Position numbers and translations under genes: made by a program. The notes under the pieces were generated by a model that made no database searches, was not told the origin of the DNA, and worked only from the letters and a program-made list of their open reading frames with translations. A DNA stretch of 6,931 nucleotides, from positions 1-6,931 of the forward strand of contig JAASTM010000120.1 of NCBI GenBank assembly GCA_021767325.1. The letters run 5' to 3'. This stretch comes from Spirochaetales bacterium (GTDB lineage Bacteria; Spirochaetota; Spirochaetia; DSM-16054; Sediminispirochaetaceae). Of this stretch, positions 1 through 5,753 are shown piece after piece; the first letter of the stretch is position 1, and each line of letters opens with the position of its first letter.

Positions 1-673
1 GGCCAAAGCACTGGCAGAGTTCGCGTATAACGAGCTGCAGTTGAGGGAGACGGCTGCCCTGATCGATGAGGCCAACAAACTCTATACTGAGAACTACTAT
101 CAGGAGTTCAAAAAATATTTTGAGCGGCTGGGCGGGAGAGTCGAGTCCAAGTATACGTATAATTCACTCAACAGCAATGAATTTCATCTGCTGACAGGTC
201 AGCTGATGAGCACTGATCCGGAATCCGTATTAGTGCTGGCAGCCTCGCTGGATACGGCCTTAGTGGCACAGCAGCTCTTCAAACGCGGGGTGAGCATCCC
301 GATTCTCGGCTGCGACTGGGCAGCTTACCAGGAGCTCATTGAGCAGGGAGGTCCGTACGTCGAGCATATCTATATCCCAAACCTGTACTCTTCGAACCGG
401 CATGTCAGTGCTTATGGGGAGCTGTATCAAGAGTATCAGGAACGGTTCAGAGAAAAAGCCTCTGTCGGAGCTGCTATCGGATATGAGACTATGTGGCTGG
501 TCGCGCAGGCACTGGGTATGCAGGCCACAAACACTCCTTTGAAGCAGACCCTGTTAGAGGAGCGTTTCGAGGGATTCGAGGAGACCATCAGCTTCAATGC
601 GTACGGCGAGGCACAACGGAAGATATACATCAAAACCATTCGGAACGGAGAATTCGTAAACGCGCATGAGTAG
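1..673 (+). CDS. Type 1 periplasmic substrate-binding protein, LivJ/Peripla_BP_6-like (5'-partial, C-terminal part)
   Basis: The reading frame is open from base 2 to the TAG stop at 671-673, giving 223 residues of the C-terminal part; the true start lies before the window. The first visible residues (AKALAEFAYNEL), then a Tyr-rich stretch and FKKYFERLGGRV, match the middle of branched-chain amino acid-type binding proteins, where the second lobe begins. Later landmarks of the fold are a strand ending in ILGCDWA, the segment YQERFREKASVGAAIGYETMW (helix before a conserved Tyr), and a C-terminal FEGFEETISFNAYGEAQ stretch followed by a KTIRNGEFV strand. Such proteins bind amino acids or other small ligands in the periplasm, for an ABC importer or for a sensor. 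No importer genes follow: the next gene is a sensor kinase whose start overlaps this stop by 8 bases, which suggests a sensing role. The ligand cannot be predicted. The TTG at 41 is internal and is not the start. The family call is firm; the sensing role is inference. Confidence 0.85.
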   Translation, partial: AKALAEFAYNELQLRETAALIDEANKLYTENYYQEFKKYFERLGGRVESKYTYNSLNSNEFHLLTGQLMSTDPESVLVLAASLDTALVAQQLFKRGVSIPILGCDWAAYQELIEQGGPYVEHIYIPNLYSSNRHVSAYGELYQEYQERFREKASVGAAIGYETMWLVAQALGMQATNTPLKQTLLEERFEGFEETISFNAYGEAQRKIYIKTIRNGEFVNAHE

Positions 674-2345
674 AAAGCCCCGTTTCCTCCGATCAGTACT
701 TCTGGATCACCTGCTGCTGGCCTCTCTGGTGCCCCTGTTGCTGCTGTTGGTTGCGGTTACCATCCTGTTCAACAGCCATATTCGTGATTCGGTTTTTTCT
801 GAGAACTCGATGATCAGTGCCGCAATAACCCGTGAAATCGACACCTTTCTGCAGCATATAGATTCGGTAGGCAAGTGGGTGGCAGCACAGACCGATATTA
901 CAGAAGAGAGTATTGCCGAGATGCAGATGCGGCTGCACAATACGGTGCTGATGTTTGATGCCTTCGAATCGCTGCAGATCCTGGATGAACGGGGAGTGGT
1001 TCTGGCCACTTCACCGTACAATACAAACCTGATCGGGAGTAATCAGAGCAGTCAGGAGTACTTCCGCAAAGCCGCTGAAAGCGGCGAGGTGGTGTGGTCA
1101 AGCAGCTTTATTTCACCATACACCGGTGATCCGACGGTTGCGGTGGCTTTTCCGGTGGACCCCGGTTATCTGGTTGGGAACATCCGGCTCAAACGTTTGA
1201 GTTACATCGGCACACAGACCTCCTCATCGGGGAAGATCGAGCTGGTTATCACCAACAGTCAGGGGAGTTTACTGGTACACCCCGACCGCGACTTGATCCT
1301 GCAGCAGGAGAATATACTGAATAGTGCGGTGGTAAGAAAGATACTAGACGGAGAAACCGGTACCCTCGAAACCGAATTCCGGGGGCGGCAGGTCCTCTGC
1401 AGCACCTCGCTGATCAAGCCTACCAACTGGGCGGTACTGGTGATGCAGGGCAAGCAGAGTGCATTCGCACTTCTAAGGGGGATGATCATTTCGCTGGTGG
1501 TGTTGATGCTGCTGGCCGGCGGTTTGAGTGTAGCTCTGGCATATTTCAGCCGGAGGCGGATTGTCAAACCGATTGTACAGCTGATGGAAACCATTCGTGA
1601 AATTGCCGAGGGGAATTACCGGCCCGCCGAACCGGAGAGTGATAATTACCGCGAAATACAGTATGTGTCGGCGAATATGCTTCATATGGCCGAGCAAATA
1701 GCTGAGCGCGAGTTGCAGCTGAAGCGGAACCTGCATGAGAAGGAGGTGCTGGTGAAGGAGGTCCATCACCGGGTGAAAAACAACCTTCAGCTGGTGCTCA
1801 GTATTCTCAACCTGAAGTACACCTCCATCACGGACGAAGCGGTGAAGAACGCTATGTACGATAATATCGGCCGGATCTACACCATCTCGCAGGTTCATGA
1901 GCAGCTCTACAGCTCTCATAATCTGGCTGAAATCGATCTGTCCACTTATCTGCCCAGCCTGCTGGCCTATCTGCTGACCCTGGAGAAGTACGTCAGTTAT
2001 AATGTGCTGACCGACGTGCAGGTAGAAGAGGTTCTCTTGAACATCGATCAGGCGATACCAGTAGGGTTGATAATGTTCGAGCTGATTTCTAACTCGCTAC
2101 AGCACAGTTTCTCAGATGACTCGACCGGACGAATACGTCTGACCTGCCGGCGGGAGGCCGAAACGGTCAGGATCCATATCGGCGATAACGGAAACCCGTT
2201 TGACACAAAACTGTTTCAGGAGGCCGACTCGGTCGGTTTCAGTATAATTCACGAGCTAGTTCGTCAGCTGCGGGGGTCTATCTCATATGAGAATATTGAC
2301 GGAAACCGGTTCACCATATTAATTCCGACCGCCGGAGCTCTTTAA
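666..2345 (+). CDS. Membrane sensor histidine kinase: dCache-HAMP-HisKA_2-HATPase_c
   Basis: This 559-residue protein has a first membrane helix at about residues 12-35, an extracytoplasmic double-Cache sensor at about 36-265 (with FESLQILDERGVVLATSP and a second lobe around IELVITNSQGSLLVHPD), a second membrane helix at about 268-293, a HAMP linker at about 294-346 and a HisKA_2 dimerisation domain. Its H-box EVHHRVKNNLQ places the likely phosphorylated His at 368. The ATPase domain has an N-box (ELISNSLQH, Asn476), a DNG motif (507-509) and a short G2 region around Gly524. HisKA_2 kinases autophosphorylate and pass phosphate to a separate response regulator; none is seen beside this gene. 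The ATG lies inside the preceding stop region (ATGAGTAG), and the nearest SD-like GGAG (647-650) is 15 bases away, so translation is probably coupled to the binding protein gene. The second glycine of the usual DxGxG motif is absent (DNGNP). Domain assignment is firm; the signal sensed is unknown. Confidence 0.93.
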   Translation: MSRKPRFLRSVLLDHLLLASLVPLLLLLVAVTILFNSHIRDSVFSENSMISAAITREIDTFLQHIDSVGKWVAAQTDITEESIAEMQMRLHNTVLMFDAFESLQILDERGVVLATSPYNTNLIGSNQSSQEYFRKAAESGEVVWSSSFISPYTGDPTVAVAFPVDPGYLVGNIRLKRLSYIGTQTSSSGKIELVITNSQGSLLVHPDRDLILQQENILNSAVVRKILDGETGTLETEFRGRQVLCSTSLIKPTNWAVLVMQGKQSAFALLRGMIISLVVLMLLAGGLSVALAYFSRRRIVKPIVQLMETIREIAEGNYRPAEPESDNYREIQYVSANMLHMAEQIAERELQLKRNLHEKEVLVKEVHHRVKNNLQLVLSILNLKYTSITDEAVKNAMYDNIGRIYTISQVHEQLYSSHNLAEIDLSTYLPSLLAYLLTLEKYVSYNVLTDVQVEEVLLNIDQAIPVGLIMFELISNSLQHSFSDDSTGRIRLTCRREAETVRIHIGDNGNPFDTKLFQEADSVGFSIIHELVRQLRGSISYENIDGNRFTILIPTAGAL

Positions 2346-2357
2346 GTAGGTGAACTT

Positions 2358-2388
2358 CTCAGCCGTTTTCGGCCGCCTCGAGTTTTTT
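2358..2388 (+). terminator. Weak candidate terminator after the kinase gene
   Basis: A GCCG-TTTT-CGGC hairpin (2362-2373) flanked by possible CTC/GAG pairing (2358-2360 with 2380-2382) is followed by six T residues at 2383-2388. It sits just beyond the kinase stop, inside the tail of the convergent small gene. The stem is short and carries a six-base bulge, so this is only a weak candidate. Confidence 0.22.
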
Positions 2389-2628
2389 ATTGCGGTAAAA
2401 CAGCACAATATCGGTGCTGACCATCAGTGCATTCAAAATGTAGAGCGCGATGACCGGGTCGAAGGAGTAGAATATCTTATGGATGGTACCGGCGACATAC
2501 CCGGTGCCGATAATGAACAGAAAGGTAACGCTCTTGCCGCCGGTCCGGCGGCTGGTTATAGATTTATAGATGGATACCGGCCAGGCTGAACCGAAGCACA
2601 GCAGCATAATTATCTCGAAAGGACTCAT
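2359..2628 (-). CDS. Small PQ-loop/SemiSWEET-like three-helix membrane protein
   Basis: The 89-residue product has three hydrophobic segments (about residues 4-21, 33-54 and 57-78) joined by a short basic loop, KSITSRRTGGKS, and a polar tail; this is the size and layout of a half-SWEET (SemiSWEET) or PQ-loop protein. The segment CFGSAWPVSIYKS sits where the PQ motif is expected but reads Pro-Val instead of Pro-Gln. An Asn in helix 3 (ALYILNALM, residue 66) is at a plausible pocket position. SemiSWEETs act as dimers that carry sugars down their gradient, but many short PQ-loop proteins have no known substrate. A perfect GGAGG lies 7 bases before the ATG at 2628 and only 4 before the in-frame ATG at 2631, so 2628 was chosen; the choice changes one residue. 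It follows the second permease gene by about 40 bases on the same strand and is probably the last gene of that operon. The membrane topology is well supported; transport function is inferred. Confidence 0.8.
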   Translation of the reverse strand: MSPFEIIMLLCFGSAWPVSIYKSITSRRTGGKSVTFLFIIGTGYVAGTIHKIFYSFDPVIALYILNALMVSTDIVLFYRNKKLEAAENG

Positions 2629-2635
2629 CATTCAA

Positions 2636-2640
2636 CCTCC
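2636..2640 (-). promoter_or_regulatory. Strong Shine-Dalgarno site for the PQ-loop gene
   Basis: The minus strand reads GGAGG here, followed by TTGA and two tandem ATG codons. Spacing is 4 bases to the first ATG and 7 to the second, favouring the second. Its strength supports real translation of this short gene. Confidence 0.7.
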
Positions 2641-2667
2641 AAAAGCTGTTCACTGCAGTCTACTCGA

Positions 2668-3459
2668 TTATTCCCCTTTGTGAAACCTCAGACTGAGCTG
2701 AATCGGCAGCTGCTTTGCTTGGCTGAGAAGCTTCCAGGCCAGGATCAACAGGATGCTCTCCAGTCCGATTGCCAAGAGGGCATTCAGGGCAGCACTCAGC
2801 TGACTCTCAGCGAGCTGCAGGAATGCCGCCGAAACCGGCACAGGATACAGAAGGTGCAGCCCGGCCGGCCGCGGCTGCGGCAGCAAATACCAGAAGAGGG
2901 GCAGTACAATCACGCTGCTGAACAGCTTCAGCTGCGCCATCCCGCTGATGCGGTCGCCGGCGAAGAGGGCCAGAAGCGGCAGCACCAACGCGCCGTGCAG
3001 TGCCGCCGACGGTATCAGCAGCAGGAGGGCCGGGGACCGGAGCAGCTCTATAGGAAACAGAAGCGAGCCGGCAACCGCTATATTAACACTTATGAAAATC
3101 AGTTCGAATGCAATCGCCCAGCCCAGCGTAATGAGGAATTTGAACAGATAAAATCCGGTGCGGCCGAGAGGTGTGACACTAAGTGCCTCGGGAACCCGGC
3201 TGTCCCGCTCCTCAATCAGCAGTAAGCCGAAGATACTGCCGGCCAGCAGCGGCGGCAGCAGTAAAAACAGGGAAGCAATAATGGGAAAATGCGGACTCAG
3301 GTCGAAGTCCAGGTGCCGGTTCAAGAGCATGTCAACATACGGCAGCAGTACTCCCAGTACAATCCCCAGTAAAACCGGAGCCAGCGCCATGAGGGCCAGC
3401 ATGGGATCGCGGCGGATCGACCGCAGATCTGATTTTAGCATTGCGGAAAGCCCGTTCAT
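2668..3459 (-). CDS. ABC-2-type exporter permease (second permease of the operon)
   Basis: This 263-residue membrane protein has about six hydrophobic segments (near residues 20-41, 58-82, 104-130, 140-167, 178-193 and 225-244). The N-terminal SDLRSIRRDPMLALM is the short amphipathic helix typical of ABC-2 permeases. The loop LLIEERDSRVPEALSVTP (80-97), between segments 2 and 3, matches the conserved cytoplasmic 'coupling' region of these exporters. It should form a heterodimeric channel with the preceding permease, powered by the ATPase encoded two genes upstream. The ATG at 3459 was chosen because GGAGG lies 8 bases before it and it begins 4 bases after the upstream stop; an upstream ATG at 3486 would overlap the previous gene by 23 bases and lacks a comparable site. 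The pair resembles permeases annotated as fluoroquinolone exporters (Rv2686c/Rv2687c-like), from family pattern only. Substrate is unknown. Confidence 0.87.
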   Translation of the reverse strand: MNGLSAMLKSDLRSIRRDPMLALMALAPVLLGIVLGVLLPYVDMLLNRHLDFDLSPHFPIIASLFLLLPPLLAGSIFGLLLIEERDSRVPEALSVTPLGRTGFYLFKFLITLGWAIAFELIFISVNIAVAGSLLFPIELLRSPALLLLIPSAALHGALVLPLLALFAGDRISGMAQLKLFSSVIVLPLFWYLLPQPRPAGLHLLYPVPVSAAFLQLAESQLSAALNALLAIGLESILLILAWKLLSQAKQLPIQLSLRFHKGE

Positions 3460-3463
3460 GCTC

Positions 3464-4168
3464 TCACCCTCCCGGTACGGCCGCATGCTTCGGCCGGCTC
3501 AGTTTGTGTGATAACAGAGCCATAAGGGCAGTCCACACGATCAGCGAGGCTATAGCTGCAGCGGTGTTGCCCTCGCTTCCCATCACTCCGATACGGATCA
3601 AAGCCAGCATACCACCGGTAGGCAGTACCAAAAACCAGGTGCTGCGCAGGACTCCGAACAGCTCCAGCATCGGCAGCACCAGCGGAAGGCTGTACAGACT
3701 GGCGGTAAGGAAGTAGGCGATGATATTGCGGGTTTTCAATGCCAAAGGATACCCGAAAAATACGAAGAATGCCGCTCCGCCGAACACTCCGGCTGCCAGC
3801 TGCAGTGGGTGCGCCGGCAGGCCGACCGAAAAGCCTACCAGGACCAGGCTCATTGCCAGGGTCAGGAGACTGAGAGAGAGGGTTCGACACAGCAGAAAAT
3901 GCGCAGGGGAGAAGGGGGTAGTGAAGAGTGCTTCGTACAGGTGCTCCTCCCGCTCCCACTGCACCAGCGCCCCGAGAAAGAAGAAGCCGAGCATGCTGCT
4001 GTCTATGAACAGCAGTACTACGGTTCCGAGCTGCCGGCCCGGGAAGGGGATTTGATGAAGGGCCGCCGTGTAAAACAGAATAACAACCAGGTAGGCCACA
4101 TACAGGCCCCTGCGCCACTGCAGCCGAATATCGAAGTGCAGACAAGTCAGTAAAGCCCGAGTGTTCAT
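3464..4168 (-). CDS. ABC-2-type exporter permease (first permease of the operon)
   Basis: This 234-residue protein has about six hydrophobic segments (near residues 22-38, 48-69, 96-116, 122-141, 148-170 and 202-220). Its start, MNTRALLTCLHFDIRLQWRRGLY, is an amphipathic interface helix. After segment 2 comes ALVQWEREEHLYEALFTTP (67-85), the Glu-rich cytoplasmic loop shared by ABC-2 exporters and strongly reminiscent of the fluoroquinolone-export permease family. It is clearly related in plan to the next gene but not a copy of it, pointing to a heterodimeric transporter. The ATG overlaps the TGA of the ATPase gene by 4 bases, with GGAG (4176-4179) 7 bases upstream, so translation is coupled and the two products are probably made in step. 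Another same-strand frame stays open across most of this gene (4145-3456) but is a shadow. The exported compound cannot be named from sequence. Confidence 0.87.
   Translation of the reverse strand: MNTRALLTCLHFDIRLQWRRGLYVAYLVVILFYTAALHQIPFPGRQLGTVVLLFIDSSMLGFFFLGALVQWEREEHLYEALFTTPFSPAHFLLCRTLSLSLLTLAMSLVLVGFSVGLPAHPLQLAAGVFGGAAFFVFFGYPLALKTRNIIAYFLTASLYSLPLVLPMLELFGVLRSTWFLVLPTGGMLALIRIGVMGSEGNTAAAIASLIVWTALMALLSHKLSRPKHAAVPGG
3468..3472 (-). promoter_or_regulatory. Shine-Dalgarno site fixing the start of the second permease
   Basis: GGAGG on the minus strand, 8 bases before the ATG at 3459. It lies inside the last codons of the first permease gene, so the two are translated in close succession. 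It decides against the longer start at 3486. Confidence 0.7.
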
Positions 4169-5031
4169 AGCCTTTCTCCGGTCACCTGCAGGAATACATC
4201 CTCCAGAGTAGCCTCATGGCTGTGTATTCTGCGGACCCGGCCCCGCTGCAGAAAGCTGCGGAACTGCTCGTTCTCACCGAGGGCTTCCAGCGGGAACTCG
4301 TTGTGCAGCAGCTGACCGTCCGCCTCTATCTCTACCTGCAGCTTTCCGCTTCCAGCCTGCAGCATGAACTCGTGCGGGGCGCCGATATCGGCTATGCGTC
4401 CGTCGGCCAAAAATGCCACCCGGTCGCAGATTTCGGCCGCCACTTCCATATTGTGGGTGGTCAGAAACACCGTTGTTCCGGATTCCTTTTTCCGTCGGAT
4501 CAAATCCTTCATCCGGCGCGCATTCACCGGATCTAATCCGCTGGTCGGCTCATCGAGAAACAGCAGCTGCGGCTGGGGCAGAAGAGCCCGGCAAACATTC
4601 AGTCGCATCTTCATACCCTTTGAAAAACTCTCCACCCGCCGGTCGGCGGCCTCCTGCAGGTCCAGTTCCGCGAGCAGACTGCTCGCGTCCGCAGTGGGTA
4701 CCGTATAAAATGAGGCAAACAGCTTGAGGTTCTCGAGGGCGGTAAGACGCCCGTAGAGGTTCGGCAATTCAAACGAGACTCCGATTTTATTGAACAGCGA
4801 ACGGTTCCACTTGTGCAGAGAGGCCCCCAGCAGCTGTACCTGGCCTCGGTAGCCCTGCAGCAGGCCGATGAGAATTTTCTGGGTAGTGCTCTTGCCGGCG
4901 CCGTTCGGGCCGAGAAAGCCGAATATCTCTCCCGGAGTGACACGGAAGGAGATGTCCTGCAGGGTATCACGCTTCTGCCCGGGATAACGAAAACTCAAAC
5001 CTTCTACAGTGATAATTGAATCAGAGTTCAC
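4165..5031 (-). CDS. ABC transporter ATP-binding protein of an ABC-2-type exporter
   Basis: This 288-residue cytoplasmic ATPase has all core motifs: Walker A GPNGAGKST (41-49), signature SFSKGM (135-140), Walker B LLFLDEP (156-162), D-loop SGLD (164-167) and H-loop His193 in TTHNM. The Q-loop position carries Glu88 (GVSFELPNLY) instead of the usual Gln, as in some DrrA/CcmA-type ATPases. A C-terminal extension of about 60 residues ends in EATLEDVFLQVTGE, the tail typical of drug- and antibiotic-export ATPases. It powers the two permeases encoded directly downstream. The start codon is GTG (5031-5029), supported by GGGAG (5043-5039) 7 bases upstream, and lies inside the end of the tetR gene (11-base overlap). 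Close relatives are annotated as fluoroquinolone exporters (Rv2688c-like), but this family also exports lipids and peptides, so the substrate remains open. Confidence 0.94.
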   Translation of the reverse strand: MNSDSIITVEGLSFRYPGQKRDTLQDISFRVTPGEIFGFLGPNGAGKSTTQKILIGLLQGYRGQVQLLGASLHKWNRSLFNKIGVSFELPNLYGRLTALENLKLFASFYTVPTADASSLLAELDLQEAADRRVESFSKGMKMRLNVCRALLPQPQLLFLDEPTSGLDPVNARRMKDLIRRKKESGTTVFLTTHNMEVAAEICDRVAFLADGRIADIGAPHEFMLQAGSGKLQVEIEADGQLLHNEFPLEALGENEQFRSFLQRGRVRRIHSHEATLEDVFLQVTGERL

Positions 5032-5629
5032 TAGGCTTCTCCCGTGATTTCAAAGTTTCAGCCACCGAATGAAACAAGAAGGCGAGCCCCCGGTCATATC
5101 CCGGCCCGACCTCCCGCTCATGCAGGGCTGCGAAAAACAGCAGCCGCAGTACCGCCCCGAATGTTTCGCTGCTTATCTCCATCGGGAGCCCGGCGCGGCG
5201 AAAGTGGTGTAGTACGGCTTCTACAAAAGCAGTATCCTGCTGTTGATGCTCGAGCAGAGCCTGGTCGGAAAGCCGCCGGCTAAAGCTTGCAAACTCCCCG
5301 GTTTTATACAGGGTTTTTATCAGGCGGCTTTCCTGCATAAAGCGGCCGATCTGCAGAAAGAAATCCTCAATCGAAACCTCTTCAGGGGAGAATTGCAGCT
5401 GCTGCAGTAATTCGTCCCTGCTCCGCTCTTCCTGCTCGAAGAGCTCCAGCACCATCGCTTCCTTCGATTCGAAGAAGGAATAAAACGAACCCTTCGAGAT
5501 GCCCGCGGCGGCTGCCAGTTCATCAATCGAGGTCTTTTTCACACCGACCCTCGAAAACATCTCATACCCCTTAGAGAGCAGGGTCGAACGAATACGCTCC
5601 TTTTCAGTGCCGTTAAATGATTTCGGCAT
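5021..5629 (-). CDS. TetR/AcrR-family transcriptional repressor
   Basis: This 202-residue protein begins with a TetR DNA-binding domain (about residues 9-57): RIRSTLLSKGYEMFSRVGV, then the helix-turn-helix TSIDELAAAAGISKGSFYSFF, followed by the usual SKEAM. The remaining helical domain (about 60-195) should bind a small ligand and form the dimer; it is poorly conserved, as is normal. The frame is open to an ATG at 5683, but that extension would run through the operator. The ATG at 5629 has a GAGAGG sequence 9 bases upstream and gives the normal N-terminal length; an ATG at 5638 is a less likely alternative. As first gene of the exporter operon, with a palindrome just upstream, it probably represses its own promoter and the exporter until an inducer, perhaps an exported compound, binds. 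Family assignment is firm; target and inducer are inferred. Confidence 0.92.
   Translation of the reverse strand: MPKSFNGTEKERIRSTLLSKGYEMFSRVGVKKTSIDELAAAAGISKGSFYSFFESKEAMVLELFEQEERSRDELLQQLQFSPEEVSIEDFFLQIGRFMQESRLIKTLYKTGEFASFSRRLSDQALLEHQQQDTAFVEAVLHHFRRAGLPMEISSETFGAVLRLLFFAALHEREVGPGYDRGLAFLFHSVAETLKSREKPSEL
5039..5043 (-). promoter_or_regulatory. Shine-Dalgarno site supporting the GTG start of the ATPase gene
   Basis: GGGAG on the minus strand, followed by a 7-base spacer and GTG. It lies within the last codons of tetR and supports a non-ATG start with coupled translation. Confidence 0.65.
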
Positions 5630-5644
5630 AGCATACATCCTCTC

Positions 5645-5674
5645 TTTATATGACTCAATGACCAAATTAGTCAA
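5645..5674 (-). promoter_or_regulatory. Candidate sigma-70-type promoter overlapping the operator
   Basis: On the minus strand TTGACT (5674-5669) and TATAAA (5650-5645) are 18 bases apart, a fair -35/-10 pair wholly overlapping the palindrome. It would start transcription near 5638, leaving almost no leader and cutting off the GAGAGG site. An alternative -10, TATACA (5695-5690), lies upstream of the operator and would leave a normal leader, but it has no good -35. The sequence cannot decide between them. Confidence 0.4.
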
Positions 5675-5682
5675 TAAAGTCA
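5651..5682. promoter_or_regulatory. Probable TetR operator: nested inverted repeat before tetR
   Basis: The core 5659-5673, TGACCAAATTAGTCA, is a near-perfect 15-base palindrome (TGACyAAwTTrGTCA) of the size TetR-family dimers bind. A second TGAC at 5651 and a second GTCA ending at 5682 flank it, spaced 8 and 9 bases from the inner half-sites, so the whole forms a nested inverted repeat with one base of asymmetry. It begins 22 bases upstream of the chosen tetR start. Autoregulation is inferred from position. Confidence 0.65.
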
Positions 5683-5731
5683 TGAATAATGTATACTACA
5701 CTCCCGATAGAATGAACGCAACTGAATTTTG

Positions 5732-5753
5732 ATCGATTTTATATCGATTTTAG
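5732..5753. repeat. Two tandem 11-base units next to the cheB stop
   Basis: ATCGATTTTAT (5732-5742) is followed at once by ATCGATTTTAG (5743-5753), ending right against the cheB stop codon. The palindromic ATCGAT cores could pair as a 6-base stem with a 5-base loop. In the cheB transcript direction no U-run follows, so it is not a convincing intrinsic terminator for cheB. Confidence 0.6.

Noticed and set aside
41..43. TTG at 41 as a possible start of the first gene.
   Set aside because: The frame is open back to base 2 and the upstream residues (AKALAEFAYNEL) fit the binding protein fold, so the gene begins before the window.
2680..3225. A Gln-rich 181-residue frame on the plus strand.
   Set aside because: It is antisense to the second permease; the Gln and Arg richness reflects the reverse complement of Leu-rich membrane segments.
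3460..3486. A longer start for the second permease at 3486.
   Set aside because: It overlaps the previous gene by 23 bases, whereas the ATG at 3459 has a GGAGG site 8 bases upstream and begins with a typical permease N-terminus.
3456..4145. A 229-residue same-strand frame open across almost the entire first permease gene.
   Set aside because: Its product is rich in Arg, Pro and Gly with no membrane or domain pattern, whereas the overlapping frame gives a convincing ABC-2 permease with coupled start and stop. It is a GC-driven shadow.
5630..5683. A longer tetR start at 5683 adding 18 residues.
   Set aside because: It would run the coding region through the palindromic operator and promoter-like elements, and the added residues lie outside the usual TetR N-terminus.
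5732..5753. An ATCGAT/ATCGAT hairpin as intrinsic terminator of cheB.
   Set aside because: The stem is only six AT-rich base pairs and is not followed by a U-run in the cheB direction.
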